Assembly (NCBI RefSeq): GCF_902859705.1
Contig: NZ_CADIJO010000041.1
Span: 1 to 40,151, forward strand
Origin: Achromobacter deleyi
GTDB lineage: Bacteria; Pseudomonadota; Gammaproteobacteria; Burkholderiales; Burkholderiaceae_B
Direction: 5' to 3'
Length of the DNA: 40,151 bases
Below the pieces are notes generated by a model. The model had not been told where the DNA came from and did no database searches. It saw only the letters and a program-made list of their open reading frames with translations. The translations under genes were made by a program, and so were the position numbers. Shown here piece by piece: positions 1-7,403 of this stretch. Within the stretch, counting starts at the first letter, position 1. Each line of letters begins with the position of its first letter.

Positions 1-1
1 G

Positions 2-724
2 GCGGCCCTGGCCCGCGCCGCCCAGGCCGCGCAGGACGCGGGCATCCCCGCCTTGCAGGCGGAAGTGCGCGAAGCGCAGCGCTTGCTGGATGCGCCGGCC
101 GCGCTGCTGACGACCGCCCCGGCCCCCCGCCCGCTGCGCCTGGATGACGTCCAGGCGCTGCTCGCCTCCGACACGCTGGTCATCGACGCCTGCCGCTACG
201 CGCTGCACGGCGCGGGCCGCACGGTGGCGCTGGCTACCCGCCCCGTCCTCTTCGCCCTGGCCCGGACTCTGGCCGACGCCTGGCCCGGCGACGCGCCCCG
301 CGACGTGCTGATCGAACAGGCCTTTCGCACCCGTCGCCCCGACGAAACCCATCGGGCGCGCCTGCGGGTCGAGATCGGCCGCCTGCGTGCCGCCCTGGGC
401 CCTTTGGCGACGCTGCACGCCACCCGGCGCGGGTTCGCTTTGATGCCGCCGCCGGGGCAGCAGGTTGCCGTCCTGACGCCCCCCGTGCAGGACAAGCACG
501 CTGCCGTGCTGGCGCTGCTGGCCGACGGCCAGGCCTGGTCCAGCTCGGCCCTGGCGCTGGCGCTGGATCTCAGCCAGCGCCACGTGCAGCGCGCGCTGGA
601 TGCCCTGGCCGACGCCGGCCGCGCCCAGTCGTTCGGCCGCGGGCGGGCGCGGCGCTGGATGACGCCGCCGTTGCCCGGTTTCGCGACCACATTGTTACTC
701 CCGCTGCCGCCGCCGAATGCCTAG
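2..724 (+). CDS. Winged-helix DNA-binding protein, 3' part (5' end outside window)
   Basis: The reading frame is open from base 2 with no stop before TAG at 722-724, so the true start lies upstream; the TTG at 53 is only an internal codon. The visible 240 residues hold two DNA-binding-like parts. The first, around bases 220-460, resembles the OmpR/PhoB-type winged helix, with a run of the form RLRVEIGRLRAALG and then a THRRGF-like hairpin (read here as HATRRGFAL). The second, around 505-665, looks like a MarR/DprA-type winged helix (LALDLSQRHVQRALDALADAGR). A regulatory role is inferred from these folds; no receiver or sensor domain is visible. The next gene starts 35 bases downstream on the same strand, so the two may be co-transcribed. 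The target is unknown. Confidence 0.6.
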   Translation, partial: AALARAAQAAQDAGIPALQAEVREAQRLLDAPAALLTTAPAPRPLRLDDVQALLASDTLVIDACRYALHGAGRTVALATRPVLFALARTLADAWPGDAPRDVLIEQAFRTRRPDETHRARLRVEIGRLRAALGPLATLHATRRGFALMPPPGQQVAVLTPPVQDKHAAVLALLADGQAWSSSALALALDLSQRHVQRALDALADAGRAQSFGRGRARRWMTPPLPGFATTLLLPLPPPNA

Positions 725-759
725 GATGGACACGTCAACCTCTTGAACAGGACATCGAC

Positions 760-1401
760 ATGAAATCCAAACCCGCAGACATCATCCGTGAATACGGCCC
801 CTTCCCCGGCGTCAGCCAAGTGCACGGCGTTTCCTACGACGGCAAGCGCGTGTGGATCGCCGTCGGCGAGAAACTGCACGCGCTGGACCCGGCCACCGGC
901 GCCGTGGTGCAGTCCATCGACGTGGCGGCCCAAGCCGGTACGGCCTTCGACGGCCAGCACCTGTACCAGATCGCCGGCGACGTCATCCAGAAGATCGACC
1001 CGGCCTCAGGCCGCATCCTGGGCACCATCCCCGCGCCGCACGGCGAAGGCAACTCGGGCATGGCCTGGGCCGAGGGCATGCTCTGGGTCGGCCGCTACAA
1101 AGACCGCACGATCCTGCAGGTGGACCCGGCCACCGGCGCCATCCTGCGCACCATCGCCTCAGACCGCTACGTGACGGGCGTGACGTGGGTGGACGGCGGC
1201 CTGTGGCATGGCACCTGGGAAGACGACGCCAGCGAATTAAGACACGTCGACCCGCAAAGCGGCGAAGTCCTGGAAAGCCTGGCGCTGCCCGCGGGCGTGG
1301 TCGTGTCCGGGCTGGAGTCGGACGGCAATGGCGTGTTCTATTGCGGCGGCGCGACCAGCGGCAAACTGCGCGCCGTGCGCAAGCCGCGCGCCCTGGCCTG
1401 A
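760..1401 (+). CDS. Small beta-propeller protein, glutamine-cyclotransferase-like fold
   Basis: The product has 213 residues and no signal peptide, so it is probably cytoplasmic. It contains at least four blade-like repeats of the type 'G..V..IDPATG.I...I', for example LHALDPATGAVVQSI, IQKIDPASGRILGTI, ILQVDPATGAILRTI and LRHVDPQSGEVLESL. Each follows a W or H-rich strand such as GMLWVGRY or GGLWHGTW. This pattern fits the PQQ-like/YncE/glutamine cyclotransferase beta-propellers; it is shorter than a full seven-bladed propeller. The ATG at 760 has AGGA about eight bases upstream. No catalytic function can be assigned: related small propellers are annotated as glutamine cyclotransferase-like by fold only. 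A strong inverted repeat follows 18 bases after the stop. Confidence 0.7.
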   Translation: MKSKPADIIREYGPFPGVSQVHGVSYDGKRVWIAVGEKLHALDPATGAVVQSIDVAAQAGTAFDGQHLYQIAGDVIQKIDPASGRILGTIPAPHGEGNSGMAWAEGMLWVGRYKDRTILQVDPATGAILRTIASDRYVTGVTWVDGGLWHGTWEDDASELRHVDPQSGEVLESLALPAGVVVSGLESDGNGVFYCGGATSGKLRAVRKPRALA

Positions 1402-1419
1402 GCGACCACCGCCGAACCG

Positions 1420-1459
1420 CCGCGGCGCCTCTCTCTTATATATAGAGAACGCGCCGCGG
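1420..1459. terminator. Inverted repeat after the beta-propeller gene, terminator-like
   Basis: The arms CCGCGGCGC (1420-1428) and GCGCCGCGG (1451-1459) are perfectly complementary. They enclose a 22-base AT-rich loop containing TATATATA, whose TCTCT/AGAGA ends can add a short inner stem. It lies directly behind a stop codon, which suits a transcription end, but no T-run follows. The TATATA core could instead be a promoter element inside an operator. Confidence 0.4.
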
Positions 1460-1512
1460 GCCGCCCGCCCGGCTGGAATAAATGGGGCACGGCCCGCGCC
1501 GGGCCCCGTCGG

Positions 1513-1535
1513 GCGGGGCGTCCGGCCCGCCCCGC
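1513..1535. other. Second GC-rich hairpin in the 1402-1666 spacer
   Basis: GCGGGGC (1513-1519) and GCCCCGC (1529-1535) form a 7-bp stem with a 9-base loop. The rest of the 265-base spacer is very GC rich up to about 1545 and then more AT rich just before the DUF3348 start. That second part would suit a promoter, but no convincing -35/-10 pair was found. Confidence 0.25.
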
Positions 1536-1666
1536 TTGGCTGGGCAAGAATCCGTCAGATTCCCCTACTACTGACAAATTGTTGCAGCGGCAACCGCAAC
1601 CCTGCCTTCCGCCCCCCAGAAGGCCCCCGCCAGCGTGTAAACTCCCCCCTTTTTGACTCTGGTGGT

Positions 1667-2644
1667 ATGTTGCAAGCCCCACAGCGCACAGGTTTAAGCG
1701 GCCCGACGCTCATTCGCTTGCTGACTCGCCTGACGGATGTCGACGTTCCGGAATCCAGGCAGCCGCTGTCGGATCATCTGAGCCAATGGCTCGGCTGGAC
1801 CGACGCGATTGCGCTATCCGCCGCCCTGAACAACCGCCCGCCGGCCATCGCGCCCGGTGCGCGCCAGTTCAGCAGCCAGGAAGAGCGCGAATGCGAACGT
1901 GTCCGGACCACGCTGGCCGATGCCATCGCCAGCGATACCGCGGCCACGGCCGCCAAACGCGTGATGCCAGGGCAGATACCGGCCAAGGCCGCCGCCGCCC
2001 TGCAAGCGGATGACGCCGATTACGCGAATTTCCGTCAGCGCTATCTGTCGTTGCAGCACACGATGGAAACCAGCATCGGTAACCTGCGCAGCCGCCTGCG
2101 CGGCATGGTCGCGGCCAAAGCGCCCGAAATGACGCGGCTGGCGGTGGTGGATGCCATCATGGACCGCGCCCTGCTGCCGCGCGAACGCGCGCTGCTGGGC
2201 GCCATTCCGAAGCTGCTGCAGGGGCATTTCGACCGGCTGCGGCTGGCCGAGAAAGCGGCGCTGGACGACGTCGCGGCGCAGGCCGAGGCGCTGGCCCTGG
2301 CGCAGGCCGAAGCCGAGGCGCAGGCGCTGGCCGACGCGGAGGCCGAGGCCAACGCCGAAGTCGAGGGCAACGCGGAAGGCGACGCCAAGGCAGATGACGA
2401 AGCCGCTCCCCAGGCCGACGCGCAAGCGGACGCCTCGCCGGCCGTTGCCGCGGTGGCCGATGCCGCGGCGGCGTCCGCCGATGCAAAACCCGCGGGGACG
2501 CCCCCGCAAGCCACTTTAACGGCGCCCACGCCGGGCGCCTGGCTGGAGACGTTCCGCAAAGACATGCGCAGCGTGCTGCTGGCCGAATTGGATGTTCGTT
2601 TACAACCGGTGGAAGGGCTGCTTGCGGCCCTTCGCGCCAGCTAA
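1667..2644 (+). CDS. DUF3348-family protein, first gene of the stator-like operon
   Basis: The product has 325 residues and matches the DUF3348 family by its opening (RTGLSGPTLIRLLTRLTDVD), by the middle helical part with YLSLQHTMETSIGNLRSRLR, and by its place before DUF802. Residues about 200-285 are an extreme Ala/Glu/Asp stretch, probably a long acidic helix or flexible linker. A short conserved-looking C-terminus follows (WLETFRKDMRSVLLAEL). There is no signal peptide or membrane segment, so it is likely cytoplasmic. The frame is open further upstream to 1328, but that part overlaps the previous gene and the hairpins; ATG 1667, behind GGTGG, gives the family-like N-terminus. DUF802 starts 10 bases after its stop. 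The function is unknown; by context it serves the membrane complex encoded next. Confidence 0.8.
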   Translation: MLQAPQRTGLSGPTLIRLLTRLTDVDVPESRQPLSDHLSQWLGWTDAIALSAALNNRPPAIAPGARQFSSQEERECERVRTTLADAIASDTAATAAKRVMPGQIPAKAAAALQADDADYANFRQRYLSLQHTMETSIGNLRSRLRGMVAAKAPEMTRLAVVDAIMDRALLPRERALLGAIPKLLQGHFDRLRLAEKAALDDVAAQAEALALAQAEAEAQALADAEAEANAEVEGNAEGDAKADDEAAPQADAQADASPAVAAVADAAAASADAKPAGTPPQATLTAPTPGAWLETFRKDMRSVLLAELDVRLQPVEGLLAALRAS

Positions 2645-2654
2645 CCGGGACACT

Positions 2655-5600
2655 ATGTCCAAGTATCTGATCAATATCGTTGTTTTCCTCAGCGGCCTGG
2701 CCGTGGCCGGCTGGATCGGCGCCGGCTACGCGGGCACCAATCCCCTGGCGCTGGCGGTCACCCTGCTGATCTGTGCCTGCTACCTTGCCGGCGCGCTTGA
2801 ACTGCTGCGCTACCAGCAGGCCACCGCATCGCTCAGACGCGCGGCCAGCGGCCTGTCGCAGCCGCCCGCCAGCCTGGGCGCCTGGCTCGACACGCTGCAC
2901 CCCAGCCTGCGCAGCGCCACCCGCCTGCGCATCGAAGGCGAACGCGTGGGCCTGCCCGGCCCGGCACTGGCGCCCTATCTGGTCGGCCTGCTGGTGCTGC
3001 TGGGCATGCTGGGCACCTTCCTGGGCATGGTGGTGACGCTGCGCGGCACCGGCACGGCGCTGGAAAGCGCGACCGACCTGGCCGCCATCCGCGCGTCGCT
3101 GGCCGCCCCCGTGAAGGGCCTGGGCTTTGCCTTCGGCACCTCGATCGCGGGCGTCGCCACCTCGGCCATGCTGGGCTTGCTGGCCGCACTGAGCCGCCGC
3201 GACCGCATCCAGGCCGCGCAACTGCTGGACAGCAAGGCCGCCACGACGCTGCGCATCTACACCCAGCAGCACCAGCGCGAAGAAAGCTTCAAGCTGCTGC
3301 AACGCCAGGCTGAAGTGCTGCAACGGCAGGCCGAAGCCATGCCCACGCTGGTCGACCGCCTGGACGCCATGATGCGCAACATGGAACAGCAGAGCCAGTC
3401 GCTGAACGAGCGCCAGCTTGCCAGCCAGGACGCGTTCCAGAGCAAGGCCGAAGCCGCCTATGCGCGCCTGGCCGCCGTGATGGAACAGTCGATGAAGGAA
3501 AGCGTGGCCGAAAGCGCCCGCTCGGCTGGCGAGGCGCTGCAGCCCGCCGTGCAGGCCACCCTGGCCGGCCTGTCGCGCGAAACCGCCACGCTGCACGGCG
3601 CGGTGACCGACGCGGTGCAGCGCCAGCTGGACGGCCTGACCAGCGGCCTGCAAGCGGCCACGGCCAACGTCGCCGGCATCTGGAACCAGGCCCTGGCCGG
3701 CCAGCAGGCCGCCAGCGAAACCCTGGCGCAGGACCTGCGCGATTCGCTGGACCGCTTTGCCCAGACCTTCGAACAACGCTCGGCCGCCCTGCTCGATGGC
3801 GTGTCCACGCGCCTGGAAGCCTCGTCGGGCAGCATGTCCGACGCCTGGCACACGGCGCTGTCGCGCCAGGAACAGGCCAGCGAAAAGCTGGCCGGCGAGA
3901 ACCTGCAAGCGCTGACGGCCGCGGCCGCCAGCTTCGAACAGCATTCGGCGTCGCTGCTGCGCACGCTGAACCAGTCGCACACCGCCCTGCAATCCGAACT
4001 GGCTTCGCGCGACCAGCAACGCCTGGCCGCCTGGACCGAAACGCTGGGCGCCATGTCCGCCACGCTGCGCCAGGAATGGCAGGCCGCGGGCGCCCAGGCC
4101 GCCGACCGCCAGCAGGAAATCAGCCTGGCGCTGGCCCGCACCGCGCAGGACCTGACGGCCCACGCGCAAACCCAGGCCGGCCTGCTGGACACCGTGTCCG
4201 CCCGCCTGGAAACCGCCGCCGGCAATGTCTCGGCCCAGTGGCACGAGGCGCTGGCGCGCCAGGGCGAAGCCAGCGACAAGCTGGCCGACGACAATCGCCA
4301 GGCCCTGGCGGCCGCCGCGGCCACCTTCGAAACGCATGCCGCGTCGCTCCTGCGCACGCTGGATCAATCGCACGCCGACCTGCAGGCCGCCCTGGCCTCG
4401 CGCGATGAGCAGCGCCTGGCCGCCTGGGCCGGTACGCTGGGCGCCGTGGCCGACAAGCTGGGCCGCGAATGGGAACAGGCCGGCACGCAAGCCGCCGCGC
4501 GCCAGCACGAGATCAGCCAGGCCCTGGCGCAGACCACGCAAGACCTCGCCGCCCGCAGCGAAGCGCAAGCCGCCCTGCTCGACAGCGTGGCCGCCCGCAT
4601 CGAATCGGCGGCCGGCGGCGTGACGCAGGCCTGGACCGACGCCCAGGTACGCCAGGAACTGACCAGCGAGAAACTGGCCAGCGACAACCAGCAGGCCCTG
4701 GCCACCGCCGCGGCTGCCTTCGAAACGCATTCGGCGTCGCTCTTGCGCACGCTGGACCAATCGCAGGCCGACCTGCAAGCCGCCCTGGCCGCGCGCGACG
4801 AACAACGCCTGGCCGCCTGGAACGACTCGCTGGGCGAACTGGCCGCCAAGCTGGGCCACGAATGGCGCGAGGCCGGCGCGCAGACCGCCGCCCGCCACCA
4901 GGAACTGGGCCAGTTGCTGATCCAGACCACGCAAGACCTGACCGCGCAGACCCAGGCCCAGGCCGCCCTGCTGCAAGACGTGTCGACCCGCCTGGAAACG
5001 GCCGCCGCCCGCGTGACCGACGCCTGGACCGAAGCCCAGGTACGCCAGGAACTGACCAACGAGAAACTGGCCAGCGACAACCAGCAAGCCCTGACCACCG
5101 CCTCGGCCGCCTTCGAGCAGCACTCGGCCTCGCTGCTGCAGACGCTGGGCCAATCGCAGGCCGGCTTGCAGGCCGAGCTGGCCACACAAGACCAGGCGCG
5201 CCTGGCCGCGTGGACCGACAAGCTGGGCGCGATGGCCGACGCGCTGCGCCAGGAATGGGAACAGGCCGGCGCCCGCAGCGCCAGCCTGCAACATGAGATC
5301 TGCGCCACGCTGGCCCAGACCGCCGACAGCATCGCGGCCCAGACCGAAGCCCACGCCAACGGCACCATTGCCGAAATCAGCCACCTGGTGCAAGCCGCCT
5401 CGGAAGCGCCGCGCGCTGCCGCCGAAGTCATCGGCGAACTGCGCCAGAAGCTGTCGGACAGCCTGGCCTACGACAACGCCATGCTGGAAGAACGCAACCG
5501 CCTGCTGGATACGCTGGCCACGCTGCTGGACGCCGTCAACCACGCCTCCAGCGAACAGCGCACCGCCGTGGACGCGCTGGTGTCGTCGTCGGCCGACCTG

Positions 5601-5951
5601 CTGGACCGCGTGGGCACGCAGTTCACCGACAAGGTCGATGCCGAAGCCGGCCGCCTGACCGACGTGGCCGACCAGGTCGCCAGCAGCGCCATCGAAGTGG
5701 CCAGCCTGGGCGATGCCTTCGGCGCCGCCGTGCGCCTGTTCGGCGAGTCCAACGACTCGCTGGTGGCGCACCTGCAACGCATCGAGGCCGCGCTGGACAA
5801 GTCCATTGCCCGCGGCGACGAGCAACTGGCCTACTACGTCGCGCAAGCGCGCGAGGTCGTGGACCTGAGCACCCAGTCGCAGAAGCAGATCGTTGAAAAC
5901 CTGCGCCAGCTGGCCACCCAACGCGCCGCCGCCGGCGCAGAAGCCGCATGA
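2655..5951 (+). CDS. DUF802 protein: MotA/TolQ/ExbB-like membrane domain with long repeated helical tail
   Basis: The product has 1098 residues. Hydrophobic segments lie near residues 5-25, 30-52, 106-129 and 159-179. The last two carry the signature of the MotA/TolQ/ExbB proton-channel fold: GMLGTFLGM at 117-125, and an FGTSIAG segment ending in GLLAAL at about 160-179. T121 and T162 sit where these families have pore-facing Thr. After residue about 180 the protein is helical, rich in Ala, Gln and Glu, and nearly free of Pro and Gly. Residues 379-902 are four 131-residue repeats, the DUF802 units. The ATG at 2655 is chosen because it gives the N-terminal membrane segment directly; the frame opens earlier, inside the upstream gene. 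The stop overlaps the next start as ATGA, which points to coupled translation. An ion-driven stator role is inferred from fold and partner, not known. Confidence 0.85.
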   Translation: MSKYLINIVVFLSGLAVAGWIGAGYAGTNPLALAVTLLICACYLAGALELLRYQQATASLRRAASGLSQPPASLGAWLDTLHPSLRSATRLRIEGERVGLPGPALAPYLVGLLVLLGMLGTFLGMVVTLRGTGTALESATDLAAIRASLAAPVKGLGFAFGTSIAGVATSAMLGLLAALSRRDRIQAAQLLDSKAATTLRIYTQQHQREESFKLLQRQAEVLQRQAEAMPTLVDRLDAMMRNMEQQSQSLNERQLASQDAFQSKAEAAYARLAAVMEQSMKESVAESARSAGEALQPAVQATLAGLSRETATLHGAVTDAVQRQLDGLTSGLQAATANVAGIWNQALAGQQAASETLAQDLRDSLDRFAQTFEQRSAALLDGVSTRLEASSGSMSDAWHTALSRQEQASEKLAGENLQALTAAAASFEQHSASLLRTLNQSHTALQSELASRDQQRLAAWTETLGAMSATLRQEWQAAGAQAADRQQEISLALARTAQDLTAHAQTQAGLLDTVSARLETAAGNVSAQWHEALARQGEASDKLADDNRQALAAAAATFETHAASLLRTLDQSHADLQAALASRDEQRLAAWAGTLGAVADKLGREWEQAGTQAAARQHEISQALAQTTQDLAARSEAQAALLDSVAARIESAAGGVTQAWTDAQVRQELTSEKLASDNQQALATAAAAFETHSASLLRTLDQSQADLQAALAARDEQRLAAWNDSLGELAAKLGHEWREAGAQTAARHQELGQLLIQTTQDLTAQTQAQAALLQDVSTRLETAAARVTDAWTEAQVRQELTNEKLASDNQQALTTASAAFEQHSASLLQTLGQSQAGLQAELATQDQARLAAWTDKLGAMADALRQEWEQAGARSASLQHEICATLAQTADSIAAQTEAHANGTIAEISHLVQAASEAPRAAAEVIGELRQKLSDSLAYDNAMLEERNRLLDTLATLLDAVNHASSEQRTAVDALVSSSADLLDRVGTQFTDKVDAEAGRLTDVADQVASSAIEVASLGDAFGAAVRLFGESNDSLVAHLQRIEAALDKSIARGDEQLAYYVAQAREVVDLSTQSQKQIVENLRQLATQRAAAGAEAA
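3789..5360 (+). repeat. Four in-frame tandem repeats of 393 bp (131 codons) in the DUF802 gene
   Basis: Units begin at 3789, 4182, 4575 and 4968, each opening with LLDxVSxRLE or a variant. The marker LLRTLxQS recurs with its Arg/Gln at residues 436, 567, 698 and 829, exactly 131 apart. Unit 1 is the least like the others at its start and unit 4 decays after its first 110 codons. Units 3 and 4 share the longest identical stretches (for example around 4645 and 5038), which suggests recent duplication. A weaker related segment precedes unit 1. Confidence 0.85.
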
Positions 5952-6604
5952 GCGCGGGCGAAGACATCGACGGCGGCGTCGAACCCGCCGTGCCGACCTG
6001 GGCCGTGTTCGGCGACCTGATGTCGGTGCTGCTGGGCGCGTTCGTCCTGATCCTGGTCAGCGTGGTGGCCGTGCAGCTCGAGCTGTCCACCCAGCTCGAA
6101 CAAGAGGTCAAGCAGCGCCAGGAAGAAACCCAGCGCCGCCAGACGCTGGAACAGGCCCTGGCCGCGCCGCTGGCCGCCGGCCGCGTGACGCTCATCAACG
6201 GCCGCATCGGCATCAGCGGCAGCGTGCTGTTCGCGCTGAATTCCGACCAGTTGCAGCCCGAGGGCCGCGAGGTCCTGAAAAGCCTGATCGAACCGCTGTC
6301 GGCCTACCTGAAGGCCAACAACGAAATCCTGATGGTCAGCGGCTACACCGACGACCAGCAGGTGCGCGAAGGCAACCGCCGTTTCACCGACAACTGGGAC
6401 CTCTCGGCCCAGCGCGCGCTGACCGTCACGCGCGCCCTGATCGACGAAGGCGTGCCGTCGGCGTCCGTGTTTGCGGCCGCGTTCGGCTCGGAACAACCGG
6501 TGGCGTCCAACGCCGACGAAGACGGCCGCGCCAAGAACCGCCGGGTCGAGATCACCCCCATCCCCAAGCCGTCCAACGGCGAGGAGCCGCCGCGTGGCCA
6601 GTGA
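5948..6604 (+). CDS. OmpA/MotB-like peptidoglycan-binding partner of the DUF802 protein
   Basis: The product has 218 residues. A short polar N-terminus leads into one membrane segment (about 18-42) that begins WAVFGDLMSVLLGAF. Asp23 followed by Leu-Met-Ser matches the D-[FL]-M-[ST] stretch that holds the ion-binding Asp of MotB and ZorB. A short helical linker (QLEQEVKQRQEETQRR) follows. The OmpA domain spans about 88-205 with SGYTDD, the NW.LS.QRA motif and the closing NRRVEI, the residues that bind diaminopimelic acid in this family. The topology is therefore N-in with the OmpA domain in the periplasm. The start overlaps the DUF802 stop by four bases and the stop overlaps the DUF2894 start. 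It most likely anchors the DUF802 channel to the cell wall; this is inferred. Confidence 0.88.
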   Translation: MSAGEDIDGGVEPAVPTWAVFGDLMSVLLGAFVLILVSVVAVQLELSTQLEQEVKQRQEETQRRQTLEQALAAPLAAGRVTLINGRIGISGSVLFALNSDQLQPEGREVLKSLIEPLSAYLKANNEILMVSGYTDDQQVREGNRRFTDNWDLSAQRALTVTRALIDEGVPSASVFAAAFGSEQPVASNADEDGRAKNRRVEITPIPKPSNGEEPPRGQ

Positions 6605-7337
6605 CGGCAGCCTCGGCCCGGCGCAGGATTCTTTGGCGGACCCCGCCACGGACATCGGCGCACGGCCGGACGCCACGCTGCACGCCTGGCGCGAGCGCGG
6701 CGACGACCGCCTGGACCCGATCGCGTTTCACGTCATCGAGGCCCTGGCGCGCCGCGTGGCCGACCAGCACGGCGCCGTGCGGCAACGGCTGGATGAACGG
6801 CTGGCGCAGTTGATGCAGGCCTACGCCGACCGCCTGCCTCAGCTGGCAACCCCACATCTGGCTGACCCACATCTGGCCGCCCCTGATCAGGCAGCCCCGC
6901 AAGCTCAGGCAGCCCCTCAAGCCCAGGCGACCCCGCGCGCGCGCGGCCCCCTGGCCGAGCTGGCCGCCTTTCTGGCCTACCCCGGCGAACCCGGCGACGA
7001 CCCCGATGCCGCCGCCGCGCAAGCGCGCCGCGACGCCTACCCCGACCTGCCGGCGCTGGATTACTTTCGCGAAGTCTGGTCGGGCCTGAGCGCCGACCGG
7101 CAGGTGCGCCAGTCGCAGGAACAGGTGCACAAGAACGCCGGACCACTCAATTCGAACCAGCTGGTGCACCGCGCCCTGTCGCTGATGCGCGAGCTGTCAC
7201 CCGGCTACCTGCAGCAGTTCGTGGCGTACACCGAGACCCTGACCTGGATGGAACAGGTCACGGCGGCGGCCGCCCCCGCGCCGGTCAAAGACGCACCGCG
7301 CGCCGCCAAGAAGACCAGCCGGGCCAAGGCGCGCTGA
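6594..7337 (+). CDS. DUF2894-family protein, last gene of the stator-like operon
   Basis: The product has 247 residues from GTG 6594, which overlaps the end of the OmpA gene by 11 bases; the next in-frame candidates would remove the conserved N-terminus. There are two blocks. Residues about 20-85 form a helical N-terminal part (FHVIEALARRVADQHGAVRQ). Residues about 115-235 form the C-terminal part with PALDYFREVWSGL, a QVHKNAGPLNSNQLVHRAL segment and SPGYLQQFVAYTETL. The linker between them is Pro/Ala/Gln rich with short repeats (APQAQAAPQAQA), and the C-terminus is Lys/Arg rich. There is no membrane segment. DUF2894 has no known biochemical role as far as I know; its fixed place in this operon suggests a cytoplasmic part or regulator of the DUF802/OmpA complex. 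Confidence 0.8.
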   Translation: MASDGSLGPAQDSLADPATDIGARPDATLHAWRERGDDRLDPIAFHVIEALARRVADQHGAVRQRLDERLAQLMQAYADRLPQLATPHLADPHLAAPDQAAPQAQAAPQAQATPRARGPLAELAAFLAYPGEPGDDPDAAAAQARRDAYPDLPALDYFREVWSGLSADRQVRQSQEQVHKNAGPLNSNQLVHRALSLMRELSPGYLQQFVAYTETLTWMEQVTAAAAPAPVKDAPRAAKKTSRAKAR

Positions 7338-7345
7338 CGGCAACG

Positions 7346-7377
7346 GCCTGGCCGGGCAGCCCCTTGCCGAGCCAGGC
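7346..7377. terminator. Bidirectional terminator-like hairpin between convergent genes
   Basis: GCCTGGC (7346-7352) pairs with GCCAGGC (7371-7377). After a 2x2 internal loop GGCA (7355-7358) pairs with TGCC (7365-7368), closed by a six-base loop. It is the only structure in the 66-base gap between the ends of DUF2894 and the carotenoid oxygenase. There is no T-run, so it could act as a Rho-assisted stop or RNA 3' end stabiliser. Confidence 0.45.
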
Positions 7378-7403
7378 GTCACTGCCTTCAACCAGAAAGC
7401 GTC

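Noticed and set aside
1328..1666. Upstream extension of the DUF3348 frame
   Set aside because: It overlaps the beta-propeller gene and two hairpins, and adds only Pro/Arg-rich non-conserved sequence.
3789..5360. CRISPR-like or non-coding tandem repeat
   Set aside because: The 393-bp units are in frame, diverged mainly as coding sequence and lie within one gene.
2157..5921. A 1254-codon open frame on the minus strand opposite the DUF802 gene
   Set aside because: It is a shadow of the GC-rich repeat-bearing gene: it has Gly/Gln/Arg-biased composition, no domain pattern, and conflicts with the well-supported plus-strand gene.
1667..7337. Calling the operon a Zorya defence system
   Set aside because: Only the membrane pair resembles ZorA/ZorB; no helicase, nuclease or ZorC-like gene is present, so the known name does not apply.
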